A stretch of 64,000 nt of DNA, taken from NCBI RefSeq assembly GCF_002158995.1, contig NZ_LOHF01000003.1:293421-357420 (forward strand), read 5' to 3'. Each line of letters opens with the position of its first letter. Position 1 is the first letter of the stretch. This DNA is from Pseudomonas caspiana (GTDB lineage Bacteria > Pseudomonadota > Gammaproteobacteria > Pseudomonadales > Pseudomonadaceae). Below the pieces are notes generated by a model. It saw nothing but the letters and a program-made list of their open reading frames with translations. It searched no databases and was not told the DNA's origin. Both the position numbers and the translations under genes were made by a program. Of the stretch, positions 35,915 through 45,307 are shown one piece after another.

Positions 35915-36256
35915 TTACAGGCACTCCTGCGCTGCCTGTTCGAAACTGGAAGGCGTGAAACTGGAAGCCAACGGGCGGCGCTCATACAAGAATACCTTCC
36001 CTCCCGCCGGGGCCTTATACGCCTCAATTACATTGTCTGCCGCGATAGCGCTGGAGACGACAATCCGGTAGTGGCGCTGACTTTGTGACAACGTCGGCGT
36101 GAACTTACGCTCCTGCAACTTGGGCACCAGGCAATCTGTGTATTGCTCTGGCGATTTCGCCGTCTGCAAGACACGGGTCGGCTGATTGGGCGCAGAGGCG
36201 CAACCGGCGAGAAGAGAGACGGCAATTACAGAAGTACAGAGAAGAGAGAAACGCAT
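35915..36256 (-). CDS. Small putative lipoprotein, function unknown
   Basis: 113 aa. A lipoprotein signal ends in the lipobox LLAGC (about residues 15-19), giving a mature acylated protein of about 95 residues with two further cysteines (TDCLVPKL, AAQECL at the C terminus) that could form a disulfide. AGGA lies 8 nt before ATG 36256. No family recognised beyond this pattern. Confidence 0.75.
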   Translation of the reverse strand: MRFSLLCTSVIAVSLLAGCASAPNQPTRVLQTAKSPEQYTDCLVPKLQERKFTPTLSQSQRHYRIVVSSAIAADNVIEAYKAPAGGKVFLYERRPLASSFTPSSFEQAAQECL

Positions 36257-36393
36257 GAAGAAAATCCTGAACAATGGATCTGCCAAGGGGCAGGGTTTGC
36301 AATGCAGGGTATTCTCCGGATTTATTCAGGAAACAGAAGTTTTAAGTCGTGATGATGAATATTGTTTAGAACGATAGTTTGAAACAGACCTGT

Positions 36394-36467
36394 TAAAAGC
36401 CAACTTATTGGCGAGACGGAACATGTAACTGTGTAGATTCGACGTCTCGCCAACAAGTTGGCTTTTA
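36394..36467. terminator. Long near-perfect inverted repeat, bidirectional terminator candidate
   Basis: 25-bp arms 36394-36418 and 36443-36467 (taaaagccaact... and ...agttggctttta) differ at one position and enclose a 24-nt loop. Outer A- and T-runs give a terminator form in both directions. It lies just past the ptrR-like stop codon and upstream of the lipoprotein gene. Confidence 0.65.
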
Positions 36468-36483
36468 CTGATCAGGTGCTTGA

Positions 36484-37359
36484 TCATTTTTGCTGGACCA
36501 CGCCCCGCTCTTCCAGCATGCGCACAAACATGGTCAAACTTCTCGACACGGTGCCTTTGCGCCATACCAGCCAGGTGCGCAAAAACCGGAACGCCTCTGC
36601 CATCGGCCAGACGCTGACGGTGGTACAACCCGGCATGCTCTGCAACATGCTGCGCGGCATGAGCGCCAGACCAGCACCGGCGCTGACACACGCCAGCATG
36701 CCGTGATACGACTCCATTTCGAAGATCTTGCCGGGCACTGCTGAGTCGTTGGCGAACCACTGCTCGAAGTGGTGCCGGTAAGAGCAGTTGGAGCGAAAGG
36801 CGTAAATGTTTTCGCCGCTGACATCCAGCGCTCGACCAATCGGCGCATGGTTGAGCGGCGCAATCAGCACCATCTCCTCCTCGAACGCGGGTACACCTTC
36901 AAGTGCCGGGTGCAAAACCGGACCGTCGACAAAAGCCGCCACCAGCCGACCGGCCAGTACGGCGTCGATCATGGTTCCAGAAGGGCCGGTGGAAAGATCC
37001 AGTTCAACCTTGGAGTATTGCTGGTTATAGGCCGCCAAGAGTTCGGGAATCCGCACCGCCGCTGTGCTCTCAAGTGAACCAAGGGCAAATGATCCCTGAG
37101 GTTCTTCACCAGCAACCGTGGCGCGAGCCTCCCCTACCAGATCAAGAATGCGCCGGGCGTAATCGAGAAAACTCCAGCCTGCTGGCGAAAGACGCAGACG
37201 GCTTTTTTCGCGGATAAACAGGTCCACGCCCAGATCCTGTTCCAGCTGTTTGATCCGCGTGGTCAGGTTTGAAGGCACGCGATGAATATGCTGCGCCGCT
37301 GCGCTGATGCTGCCCTGCTCGGCCACCGCCTTGAACATTTCCAGCTGAACCAGATCCAC
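36484..37359 (-). CDS. ptrR: LysR-family regulator, PtrR-like
   Basis: 291 aa. HTH region [20 protein letters not shown] near the N terminus (the S-N-L-T-T-R recognition helix is typical of the PtrR/YneJ group). Start is GTG 37359 with AAAGGAG upstream. It is divergent, 100 bp away, from a Sad-type aldehyde dehydrogenase, which is the arrangement of ptrR (yneJ)-sad (yneI) in E. coli, where PtrR controls sad for putrescine/GABA use. The symbol rests on that synteny. Confidence 0.75.
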   Translation of the reverse strand: MDLVQLEMFKAVAEQGSISAAAQHIHRVPSNLTTRIKQLEQDLGVDLFIREKSRLRLSPAGWSFLDYARRILDLVGEARATVAGEEPQGSFALGSLESTAAVRIPELLAAYNQQYSKVELDLSTGPSGTMIDAVLAGRLVAAFVDGPVLHPALEGVPAFEEEMVLIAPLNHAPIGRALDVSGENIYAFRSNCSYRHHFEQWFANDSAVPGKIFEMESYHGMLACVSAGAGLALMPRSMLQSMPGCTTVSVWPMAEAFRFLRTWLVWRKGTVSRSLTMFVRMLEERGVVQQK

Positions 37360-37459
37360 ACCATTCTCCTTTCGTGAAAGATACGCTCAGCATTATTCAG
37401 TTTTCATAAAAACAATACCACCGTAATCTGAACCCAATCCCACCCGACAGGACGGTGCA

Positions 37460-38851
37460 ATGACTACTATCTCCAGCGTTACCCATGCTATTTCGATCAA
37501 CCCCGCCAATGGCGAACAGATCGGCCACTACGCATTTGAACCAGAACTGGCTCTGGACTCAGCCTTGAAGCGCGCATCCAGCGGATTTGCCACATGGCGT
37601 AAAACGCCGGTGACTGAACGCGCACAACTGATGATTGCGTTAGCCAATGCGCTGCGGGACAACGCCGCTAATATGGCGAACATGGTCACTCAGGAAATGG
37701 GCAAGCCGATTACTCAGGCCCGAAGCGAAATCGAAAAATGCGCACAACTCTGCGAGTGGTACGCCGAGCACGGCCCGGCCATGCTCGATGCCGAGCCGAC
37801 ACTGGTTGAAGGCGGCAAAGCGCAAATCGAATATCGCCCTCTCGGGCCGATCCTGGCAGTGATGCCGTGGAACTTCCCGATCTGGCAGGTGCTGCGCGGC
37901 GCAGTTCCAGTACTACTCGCCGGTAACACTTACGTTCTCAAACACGCGCCAAACGTGATGGGCAGTGCTTATCTGTTGCTGGACGCGTTCAAGCGCGCAG
38001 GTTTTATCGACGGTGTTTTCGAAGTCATCAACGTCACGCCTGATGGCGTTTCCAAAGCGATCGCCGACCCACGCATCGCAGCTGTCACCCTGACCGGCAG
38101 CGTTCGTGCCGGCATGGCGATTGGCGCCCAGGCGGGTGCAGCGCTGAAGAAATGCGTACTGGAACTGGGCGGCTCCGACCCATTCATCGTGCTCAATGAT
38201 GCTGACCTGGACGACGCGGTACAGGCCGCGTTGATCGGCCGCTTCCAGAACAGCGGCCAAGTCTGCGCAGCGGCCAAACGGCTGATTGTCGAAGAAGGTG
38301 TGGTCGAAGAGTTCACCCGCAAGTTCGTCGAGGCAACTCGCCAGCTCTCGGTCGGCGATCCATTACTGGCAGACACTTACGTCGGCCCGATGGCCCGTTT
38401 TGATCTGCGTGATGAGCTGGATGGTCAGGTGCAAGCCACCCTGAAAGAAGGCGCAACGCTGTTGCTCGGCGGGAGAAAAACAGAAGGCTCCGGCAACTTC
38501 TATGAGCCAACGGTTTTCGCCAGCGTTACCGACCAGATGACCTCGTTCAAGGAAGAGTTATTTGGTCCGGTTGCCTCGATCATCACGGCCCGGGACGCCG
38601 AGCATGCCCTGGCATTGGCGAATGATAGCGAGTTTGGCCTTACCGCCACTGTCTACACCCGCAACGTTGATCAGGCTCGCAAAATGGCCGACGAACTGGA
38701 AACCGGAGGCGTGTTCATCAACGGTTACAGTGGCAGCGATCCAAGGGTCAGCTTTGGTGGCGTAAAGAAAAGCGGTTTCGGCCGCGAGCTGTCGCACTTC
38801 GGTCTCAGGGAATTCTGCAATGCGCAGACCGTGTGGCTGGATCGTCGTTAA
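37460..38851 (+). CDS. sad: NAD(P)-dependent succinate-semialdehyde dehydrogenase (Sad type)
   Basis: Oxidises succinate semialdehyde to succinate in putrescine/GABA breakdown. 463 aa (E. coli Sad 462). Active-site nucleophile C269 (FQNSGQVCAAAKR), general base E235 (VLELGGSDP), oxyanion N138 (VMPWNFPIWQ). The R-G-A-V-P after the WNFP motif and the absence of an N-terminal extension match Sad rather than GabD. Other aldehydes are possible substrates. Confidence 0.87.
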   Translation: MTTISSVTHAISINPANGEQIGHYAFEPELALDSALKRASSGFATWRKTPVTERAQLMIALANALRDNAANMANMVTQEMGKPITQARSEIEKCAQLCEWYAEHGPAMLDAEPTLVEGGKAQIEYRPLGPILAVMPWNFPIWQVLRGAVPVLLAGNTYVLKHAPNVMGSAYLLLDAFKRAGFIDGVFEVINVTPDGVSKAIADPRIAAVTLTGSVRAGMAIGAQAGAALKKCVLELGGSDPFIVLNDADLDDAVQAALIGRFQNSGQVCAAAKRLIVEEGVVEEFTRKFVEATRQLSVGDPLLADTYVGPMARFDLRDELDGQVQATLKEGATLLLGGRKTEGSGNFYEPTVFASVTDQMTSFKEELFGPVASIITARDAEHALALANDSEFGLTATVYTRNVDQARKMADELETGGVFINGYSGSDPRVSFGGVKKSGFGRELSHFGLREFCNAQTVWLDRR

Positions 38852-38921
38852 GCGTCAGGTGACAATTTCTGCTTCCCTGCCCTCATCAGTGTGTCCTGTG
38901 GGCAGGGCTTTTACACAGGAT

Positions 38922-39027
38922 TCACTGACGTGGGACCGGCTTTAGTCGGGAAAGCTGCCTGTCAGATGCCACATATTCAGCGGATGTCCCGGCCTCTTCC
39001 CGGCTAAAGCCGGTCCCACGTCAGTGA
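38922..39027. repeat. Long REPIN, accggctttagtcggg family
   Basis: 31-bp arms 38922-38952 and 38997-39027 differ at one position (tcactgacgtgggaccggct on the left). The gene-free gap 38852-39308 also has a small hairpin (cctgtg...cacagg, 38896-38920) and an AT-rich stretch before the next gene; nothing coding is seen. Confidence 0.8.
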
Positions 39028-39308
39028 GTCCTGTGGGAGTAACCGGGGTGGCGCTCCACCTTGCTCGCGATAGCATTTAATAAGGCTATCGAAAGAAAGA
39101 ACCAGCGTTCTGGTTTGCAGTTCTCTGATAAAAATCCCGTTGCGCGAATATACGCAATGAAAATCGTTTCAGCTCAAGCACAACCCCCTGCCAGACGGCG
39201 ATCATACACTTTGTGCATGGGCCATTCTCAAACGTCATAACCCTATATTTTTGTGCGTGGTAGTCTCGCGCCACTACGAATAGAAGATGCCTAGAATCAG
39301 GAAACGTC

Positions 39309-40178
39309 ATGCCCAGAATTTCCCACTTGGCGCTGCGCCAGAATTTTCGCGCGCTACTTGCTTCACAAACCTGCTTTGAAACCGCCTCTGTCTTCGATCC
39401 GATGTCTGCACGAATCGCCGCGGACCTGGGTTTTGAGGTAGGCATCCTGGGAGGTTCAGTGGCATCGCTGCAGGTATTGGCAGCTCCAGACTTTGCGCTG
39501 ATTACCCTGAGTGAGTTTGCTGAACAGGCCACCCGAATCGGCCGCGTTGCACAGCTGCCTGTCATCGCCGACGCCGACCACGGTTATGGCAATGCCCTGA
39601 ACGTGATGCGTACCGTTGAAGAGCTTGAGCGCGCTGGCGTAGCGGCATTGACGATTGAAGACACGCTGCTGCCTGCGCAGTTTGGTCGCAAATCGACCGA
39701 CCTGATTACCATCGAAGAAGGCATCGGCAAAGTCAAAGCCGCTCTGGAAGCACGCATCGATCCTGAACTGTCGATCATCGCCCGGACGAATGCTGGCGTG
39801 TTGCCAGTCAAAGACATTATTGAACGTACCAAGGGCTACGAAAAAGCCGGTGCTGACGGCATCTGCATCGTAGGCATCAATGACTTCGAACACCTTGAGC
39901 AGATATCGGAACACCTCAGCGTGCCACTGATGCTGGTGACCTACGGGAATCCGAAGCTCAACGATTCGCAACGCCTGGCCAGCCTGGGTGTGCGCATCAT
40001 CGTCAAGGGCCACGGCGCCTACTTCGCAGCGATCAAGGCGACTTACGACTCACTGCGCGCCCAGCGCCAGGTTACACACAGCACGTCGAACCTCAGCGCT
40101 ACCGAGTTGACCCACACCTACACCCTGCCTGAGAACTATGTGGCCTGGGCCAAAGAGTTCATGGACGTCAAAGAGTAA
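39309..40178 (+). CDS. Oxaloacetate decarboxylase (PEP mutase/isocitrate lyase superfamily)
   Basis: 289 aa. Closely matches the P. aeruginosa PA4872 type, which decarboxylates oxaloacetate to pyruvate with Mg2+. Metal/substrate loops [12 protein letters not shown] and [19 protein letters not shown] are intact; His235 ([16 protein letters not shown]) occupies the position diagnostic for this subgroup, where other superfamily members have Pro or Gln. No operon partner. Confidence 0.9.
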   Translation: MPRISHLALRQNFRALLASQTCFETASVFDPMSARIAADLGFEVGILGGSVASLQVLAAPDFALITLSEFAEQATRIGRVAQLPVIADADHGYGNALNVMRTVEELERAGVAALTIEDTLLPAQFGRKSTDLITIEEGIGKVKAALEARIDPELSIIARTNAGVLPVKDIIERTKGYEKAGADGICIVGINDFEHLEQISEHLSVPLMLVTYGNPKLNDSQRLASLGVRIIVKGHGAYFAAIKATYDSLRAQRQVTHSTSNLSATELTHTYTLPENYVAWAKEFMDVKE

Positions 40179-40183
40179 TCACG

Positions 40184-40204
40184 GCGCCAGGTTGCGGCTG
40201 GCGC
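40184..40204. terminator. Hairpin between convergent genes
   Basis: GCGCCAG (40184-40190) and CTGGCGC (40198-40204) form a 7-bp stem with a 7-nt loop directly between two convergent stop codons. No T-run follows on either strand, so termination activity is uncertain. Confidence 0.4.
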
Positions 40205-40795
40205 TTACAAGGGAAAAATGACGCTGCCTTTCTTGTAGGCAGCGTTCAGATGAACAGCAGGCTCCTGCGTTTCTGAATCGAGCATCAGCTCGGACGTGAT
40301 TACTCTGGCCCCACAGTAATCAAAGATGCCGTGATCTATCTGCGTTTTCATGGCCGACGCATAGCCGTGACGCTCATAGGTTCCAGCATCTGCACCGCCG
40401 ATGCCTACCAGATGCACCTCAAGGTCTGTGAGCTTCTTGATCAGGGTCGCTTCAGCGCTGAAGTCAAACGCCCAGCCATTGGAAAAGACCCGGTCTATCC
40501 ATCCCTTGAGTAGCGCAGGCATGGACCACCAGTAAACCGGATACACGATAATCAAAGCATCTGCGCGATCAATGCGAGCCTGCTCGGCTGCCACGTCCGC
40601 CGGAAACGGCCCTTCTTTTCGATGGACTGCGATATCAGCAGCGGTAAACCGTGGATCGAACCCCGAAGCAGCCAGGTCGACCAATTCGACCGTGTTGGCC
40701 TCGCTTGCATCGCTGATGCCTTCTGCGATGCGCCTGGCAATACCGTGAGTGAGGGAGTTGGAATCGTGATGGCTGACGACGATGAGTGCGTGCAT
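40205..40795 (-). CDS. NAD(P)H quinone oxidoreductase (flavodoxin-fold, NQO1/KefF-like)
   Basis: 196 aa. Two-electron reduction of quinones, avoiding semiquinones. Flavin-binding elements HALIVVSHHDSNSLTHGIAR at the N terminus and IIVYPVYWWSMPALLKGWID in the middle are typical. Divergent from a TetR gene across 91 bp containing a palindrome, so probably repressed by it and induced by a small electrophile. Confidence 0.87.
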   Translation of the reverse strand: MHALIVVSHHDSNSLTHGIARRIAEGISDASEANTVELVDLAASGFDPRFTAADIAVHRKEGPFPADVAAEQARIDRADALIIVYPVYWWSMPALLKGWIDRVFSNGWAFDFSAEATLIKKLTDLEVHLVGIGGADAGTYERHGYASAMKTQIDHGIFDYCGARVITSELMLDSETQEPAVHLNAAYKKGSVIFPL

Positions 40796-40851
40796 GGTAA
40801 AGCTCCGACGCTGGATGATTGCTGATGGATGTTCACAGCTATATACTTTTC

Positions 40852-40871
40852 GTACATTAATTTTAATTTAC
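40852..40871. promoter_or_regulatory. Imperfect 20-bp palindrome, candidate TetR operator
   Basis: Half-sites gtacattaat and (reverse complement of the right half) gtaaattaaa agree at 8 of 10 positions. It sits in the AT-rich gap between divergent quinone reductase and TetR genes. A wider ATATAC (40841-40846)/GTATAT (40877-40882) pair brackets it. Confidence 0.45.
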
Positions 40872-40886
40872 CTTTGGTATATAAGC

Positions 40887-41489
40887 GTGTCAAGCCAGTC
40901 TCCAAACGCAAAGCCGCGCCAACGCATGTCTCGGGAAGGTCGCCTCAGCCAGTTAATGGAGGTGGCATGGCAAATTGTTCGCGAGGAAGGCACAGAAAGC
41001 CTGACGCTGGGGCATCTGGCGCAAATCGCCGGGGTTACCAAACCTGTCGTGTATGACCACTTCCCCACTCGCCCACTGCTGTTGGCCAAACTCTATGCAG
41101 ATTTCGATGTTCGACAAACCTCTCGCCTGGACGAAGCGTTGCGCAACAGCGATGCGACCGTACAGGCGCGAGCGAGAGTCATTGCCGACTCCTACGTCGA
41201 TTGTGTGCTGCTGCAAGGCCGGGAAATCCCTGGCGTGATCGCAGCACTGAGCAGCTCTCCTGAGCTGGAGAAAATCAAACGTGATTACGAGCTGATCTTC
41301 ATGGACAAATGTCGAGCAGCACTGGGAAGTCACAGTAAACCGAGTCAGATTTCAAATGCCCAGTTACGCGCCATGCTCGGCGCGGCGGATGCACTTTCCA
41401 ATGCCGCCGCAGTGAATGAAATCTCCGCAGCCGAGGCGAAGTCCGAGCTTTATGAAATTATTCTGGCCATGACTGAAAGAGCTCATTAA
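40887..41489 (+). CDS. TetR-family transcriptional regulator
   Basis: 200 aa from GTG 40887; ATG 40926 (MSREGRLSQLMEVAW) is an alternative. N-terminal HTH: LMEVAWQIVREEGTESLTLG followed by LAQIAGVTKPVVYDHFPTRP, a clear TetR recognition helix. The upstream reading frame crosses the promoter and is excluded. Divergent from the quinone reductase and 11 bp in front of an amidase on the same strand; it likely controls both. Confidence 0.9.
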   Translation: MSSQSPNAKPRQRMSREGRLSQLMEVAWQIVREEGTESLTLGHLAQIAGVTKPVVYDHFPTRPLLLAKLYADFDVRQTSRLDEALRNSDATVQARARVIADSYVDCVLLQGREIPGVIAALSSSPELEKIKRDYELIFMDKCRAALGSHSKPSQISNAQLRAMLGAADALSNAAAVNEISAAEAKSELYEIILAMTERAH

Positions 41490-41500
41490 GTGAGAACCCA

Positions 41501-43204
41501 ATGATCAACGTCACAGAAGTTTCCATCGCCGACCTGCGTGCCGCGCTGGAGTCGGGCCAGACCACAGCCGTGGAGCTGGTCGAGGCTTATCTGGCCCGAA
41601 TCGACGCTTACGATGGCCCGGATACATCGAGCGCGCTGAACGCAGTGGTGGTTCGCAACCCTCAAGCCCTTGCAGAAGCGCAGGCGTCTGACGCGCGTCG
41701 CGCCAACGGCCAGACCCTTGGCCCGCTGGACGGAATCCCTTACACAGCTAAAGACAGTTATCTGGTCAAAGGCCTTACCGCAGCGTCGGGAAGCCCTGCA
41801 TTTGTCGACCTGATTGCTCAGCACGACGCCTTTACCATCGGACGCCTTCGCGCTGCCGGAGCGATCTGTCTGGGTAAAACCAATATGCCGCCGATGGCGA
41901 ACGGCGGCATGCAGCGCGGGGTCTATGGTCGCGCCGAGAGCCCCTACAACGCGGACTACCTGACTGCCCCGTTTGCATCAGGCTCATCGAATGGCGCTGG
42001 CACCGCCACCGCCGCCAGCTTTGCCGCGTTCGGCATGGCTGAGGAAACCTGGTCAAGCGGCCGAGGCCCTGCTTCCAACAACGGCCTGTGTGCCTATACC
42101 CCATCGCGCGGGGTCATATCGGTGCGTGGCAACTGGCCGCTGACGCCGACCATGGATGTTGTGGTGCCCTACGCCAGAACCATGGCTGACCTGCTTGAAG
42201 TGCTCGATGTGATCGTCGCAGAAGATCCCGACACCCGAGGCGATCTCTGGCGGTTGCAGCCGTGGGTAGCGCTTCCGAGTGTGGCTTCGGTGCGCCCAGC
42301 TTCTTATGGCGAACTTGCAGCGAGTTCACAGACGCTCGCGGGCAAGCGCTTCGGTGTGCCGCGTATGTACATCAACGCCGATCCGCTGGCAGGCACCGCA
42401 GAAAAACCGGGCATTGGCGGTCCGACTGGCCAGCGCATCATCACTCGCCCGTCCGTCATTGATTTGTGGCAAGAGGCGCGTAAGGCGCTCGAAGCCGCCG
42501 GGGCTGAAGTAATTGAAGTGGATTTCCCGCTGGTGTCGAACTGCGAGGGTGATCGTCCCGGTGCGCCGACGGTGTTTACCCGCGGGCTGGTCTCGAAAGA
42601 GTTCCTGCATCACGAACTGTGGGATTTGTCGGCCTGGGCCTTTGATGAATTCCTGCGCGCCAATGGCGACCCGGCACTGAATCGTCTGGCCGACGTCGAC
42701 GGGGCGAAAATCTTCCCCCACGACCCAGGCACCCTGCCCAACCGTGAAGACGATCTGGCTGCCGGTATGGATGAGTATGTGCGCATGGCAGAGCGCGGGA
42801 TCACGCCGTGGAATGAGATCCCTACTCTGCCGGACGGCCTTCGCGGGCTGGAGCAGACGCGTCGCATCGATCTGGAAGACTGGATGGAAGGCCTGGGCCT
42901 TGATGCCGTGCTGTTCCCGACCGTTGCCGATGTGGGTCCGGCCAATGCCGATGTCGACCTGCAATCGGCCGATATCGCCTGGAGCAATGGCGTGTGGGTG
43001 GCCAACGGTAATCTCGCCATTCGCCACTTGGGCGTGCCGACCGTTACCGTACCCATGGGCGTGATGGCCGACATAGGCATGCCGGTAGGGCTGACGTTCG
43101 CAGGACGTGCGTACGACGACTCGAACCTGCTGCGTTTTGCGTCGGCGTTTGAGTCGATTGGCAACAAGCGGCTGATTCCGCCAAGAACGCCGACACTGAA
43201 GTGA
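41501..43204 (+). CDS. Amidase-signature family hydrolase
   Basis: 567 aa. Ser-cisSer-Lys catalytic set: K84 (GIPYTAKDSY), S162/S163 (FASGSSNGAG) and nucleophile S186 (TWSSGRGPASNNG). The nucleophile loop departs from the usual GTDxGGSIR pattern, placing it in a divergent subgroup; the C-terminal half (VLFPTVADVGPANADVD) is conserved. Hydrolyses an amide; substrate unknown. Cotranscribed with the TetR gene. Confidence 0.88.
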   Translation: MINVTEVSIADLRAALESGQTTAVELVEAYLARIDAYDGPDTSSALNAVVVRNPQALAEAQASDARRANGQTLGPLDGIPYTAKDSYLVKGLTAASGSPAFVDLIAQHDAFTIGRLRAAGAICLGKTNMPPMANGGMQRGVYGRAESPYNADYLTAPFASGSSNGAGTATAASFAAFGMAEETWSSGRGPASNNGLCAYTPSRGVISVRGNWPLTPTMDVVVPYARTMADLLEVLDVIVAEDPDTRGDLWRLQPWVALPSVASVRPASYGELAASSQTLAGKRFGVPRMYINADPLAGTAEKPGIGGPTGQRIITRPSVIDLWQEARKALEAAGAEVIEVDFPLVSNCEGDRPGAPTVFTRGLVSKEFLHHELWDLSAWAFDEFLRANGDPALNRLADVDGAKIFPHDPGTLPNREDDLAAGMDEYVRMAERGITPWNEIPTLPDGLRGLEQTRRIDLEDWMEGLGLDAVLFPTVADVGPANADVDLQSADIAWSNGVWVANGNLAIRHLGVPTVTVPMGVMADIGMPVGLTFAGRAYDDSNLLRFASAFESIGNKRLIPPRTPTLK

Positions 43205-43212
43205 CGGTATTT

Positions 43213-43247
43213 AGAGCTCAGCTCGCGAGACGGGCTGAGCTCTTTTC
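43213..43247. terminator. Bidirectional terminator
   Basis: agagctcagc (43213-43222) and gctgagctct (43234-43243) form a 10-bp perfect stem with an 11-nt loop followed by tttt. It serves the amidase and overlaps the last codons of the convergent NUDIX gene. Confidence 0.7.
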
Positions 43248-43646
43248 CATATTGGCTGCGCAATGTTTGAGCAAGGCTTTGATTGAGCCGCGAACATTAC
43301 GCTTGTCCAATTCTTTTGCTTTAAACCAGCGGCAGTCATCAATCTCGTTGGACGCTCGCGGCTTCTGGTGCTCTGCGCGCTGAGCCTCGAAGAGGAAATG
43401 AACGGCTTTGTCGTCCTGGTATTCCGAAACGTAGGCAAGCTGATCGAAGGTCAATCCGGTCTCTTCTGCCATTTCACGCATGGCAGCCTGCAGCGGTGTC
43501 TCACCCTGCTCGACGCGGCCACCTGGCAGGTTCCATTTGGCGTTGCGCTTGCGAACGAACAGGATCTCGCCTTGATGACGGCAGATCACGGTGGCGCGTC
43601 TTTTCAGGCTTTTATGCCCGGAGGTTGCAGCTTCCGTTGCACCCAT
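43218..43646 (-). CDS. NUDIX hydrolase
   Basis: 142 aa. A complete Nudix box G43-x5-E49-x7-R57-E58-M-A-E61-E62-T-G64-L65 binds Mg2+ and catalyses cleavage of a nucleoside diphosphate linked to another moiety. AAGGAA lies 6 nt before ATG 43646, supporting this start over one at 43712. Substrate not predictable. Confidence 0.9.
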   Translation of the reverse strand: MGATEAATSGHKSLKRRATVICRHQGEILFVRKRNAKWNLPGGRVEQGETPLQAAMREMAEETGLTFDQLAYVSEYQDDKAVHFLFEAQRAEHQKPRASNEIDDCRWFKAKELDKRNVRGSIKALLKHCAANMEKSSARLAS

Positions 43647-43760
43647 GTGCGTTCCTTCAAAACGTTTATCTAAAGCCAATCCGGCGAATGCTCTTCGACG
43701 ACAGTGCGCCATGCTTGTGTCGATATGATGACCACAGAGCTCGGCGGGAAGTTCAGCTCC

Positions 43761-44117
43761 AGGGCGGGATGCGATGCTCTGAGCTCACCCCGTAATTGTA
43801 GGAGCGCACGAGCAATGCGAGGCCGCGATGACGGTGTGTCAGGCAGAACGCTATCGCGGCCTCGCGGTGCTCGTGCACTCCTACAGGCTCCTTGTATGCC
43901 GAGCGGCATTCATCTCACTGTCACTGCGCCATGCAACTTCAGGGCGGGATACGATGCTCCGAGCTCACCCCGTAATTGTAGGAGCGCACGAGCAATGCGA
44001 GGCCGCGATGACGGTGTGTCAGGCAGAACGCTATCGCGGCCTCGCGGTGCTCGTGCGCTCCTACAGGCCCCTCGTGTGCCGAGCGGCATTCATCTCACTG
44101 TCACTGCGCTATGCAAC
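43761..44117. repeat. Tandem duplication of a 180-bp REPIN-containing unit
   Basis: Copies 43761-43940 and 43941-44117 have a period of exactly 180 bp and differ at only a handful of positions (for example gcactcctaca versus gcgctcctaca). Each carries a REPIN of the gcacgagca family (43797-43885 and 43977-44065). The surrounding 43647-44152 gap (506 bp) has no gene; open frames through it simply read the repeats. Confidence 0.9.
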
Positions 44118-44152
44118 GCTGAACGCTATCGTTCCATTCCTGAGGTATGCCC

Positions 44153-45265
44153 ATGAGACTCGCCTCCTACAATGTTGAGAACCTGTTCAATCGCGCCAAG
44201 GCGATGAGCCTTGATGGCTGGGCGGAAGGCAAGCCAACACTGGAGCGCTTCGCGAAACTCAACGCGCTACTGGGACAGGAAACCTATTCCGTAGCCGACA
44301 AGACAGCCATGGTCAAATTGCTGGCTGAGCTAGGTCTCAACCGCTCCGACCGTGGCCCATTCGTAATGCTTCGGCAAAACCGTGGCAATCTGGTCAAGCG
44401 ACCCCGCAACGGGGACATGACAATCGTTGCCAATGGTCGCGCGGACTGGACCGGGTCGCTTGAACTGATTCAGGCCCCGGTTGACGAAGAAGCCATGCGG
44501 AACACCGCCCGGGTAATGATTGATCTGCAAGCAGATGTGCTGGCGGTGGTAGAGGCAGAAAGCAGGCCAGCCCTTCGTGACTTCAATGCCGAAATCATCA
44601 GCGGGCTCGGCGGCGATGTGTTCAGCCATGTCATGTTGATCGACGGGAACGACGAGCGCGGGATCGATGTTGGCGTTACAAGCCGGGCAGGATTCCCCAT
44701 CGGTCTCATGCGCAGCCACGTTGACGACAGCGATGACCGAGGCCAGCTGATTTTCTCGAGGGATTGCCCGGAGTTTTACCTGTCCACGCCCTCAGGCGCG
44801 CGACTCGTGCTACTCGTCAATCACCTGAAAAGCAAAGGCTACGGCAGCCTCGCCGACTCGGCCAAAAGAAGACTCGCCCAAGCCAACAGAGTGAAAGAAA
44901 TCTACAACTCGCTCATTGAGCAAGGCGAACAGTACGTCGCCGTGGTAGGCGACTTCAACGACACGCCAGACAGCGACGCATTGAAACCGCTGCTCCAGGA
45001 CACGCCCCTGAGGGATGCGTTTACCCACGAGCACTTCAACGACGGCGGCTATCCCGGAACGTACGGCTCGTGCAACGCCTCCAACAAAATCGATTACCTG
45101 CTGCTGTCCCCGGAACTGTTCAAAAAAGTCAGTGCTGGCGGGGTTTTCCGCAAGGGCATGTGGCCGGGCGCCAGACCCGTACGCTGGGAAACGTACCCCG
45201 AGCTCACCCGCAAAGAGAGCGCAGGCTCTGATCATGCGGCGGTCTGGGTTGATCTGGATATTTAG
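44153..45265 (+). CDS. Endonuclease/exonuclease/phosphatase-family protein
   Basis: 370 aa. DNase I-like fold: MRLASYNVENLF at the N terminus, central VLLVNHLKSKG, VAVVGDFNDTPDSD and C-terminal catalytic GSDHAAVWVDLDI. The metal-dependent phosphodiesterase or nuclease substrate is unknown. GAGG (44142-44145) is correctly spaced for ATG 44153 and not for ATG 44147. No signal peptide. Confidence 0.88.
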   Translation: MRLASYNVENLFNRAKAMSLDGWAEGKPTLERFAKLNALLGQETYSVADKTAMVKLLAELGLNRSDRGPFVMLRQNRGNLVKRPRNGDMTIVANGRADWTGSLELIQAPVDEEAMRNTARVMIDLQADVLAVVEAESRPALRDFNAEIISGLGGDVFSHVMLIDGNDERGIDVGVTSRAGFPIGLMRSHVDDSDDRGQLIFSRDCPEFYLSTPSGARLVLLVNHLKSKGYGSLADSAKRRLAQANRVKEIYNSLIEQGEQYVAVVGDFNDTPDSDALKPLLQDTPLRDAFTHEHFNDGGYPGTYGSCNASNKIDYLLLSPELFKKVSAGGVFRKGMWPGARPVRWETYPELTRKESAGSDHAAVWVDLDI

Positions 45266-45307
45266 CCTTAGGGCTATTTGAGGGGCAACGCGGCAATACT
45301 TGTTCAA

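Noticed and set aside
43797..44065. CRISPR-like array
   Set aside because: Only two copies, each a long palindrome with no unique spacer series; they are REPINs.
43704..44156. 150-residue rightward open frame with an internal protein repeat
   Set aside because: It only translates the two 180-bp REPIN units; there is no RBS or family feature.
45263..45276. Terminator after the nuclease-family gene (tagccttagggcta)
   Set aside because: Only five base pairs and no clear T-run.
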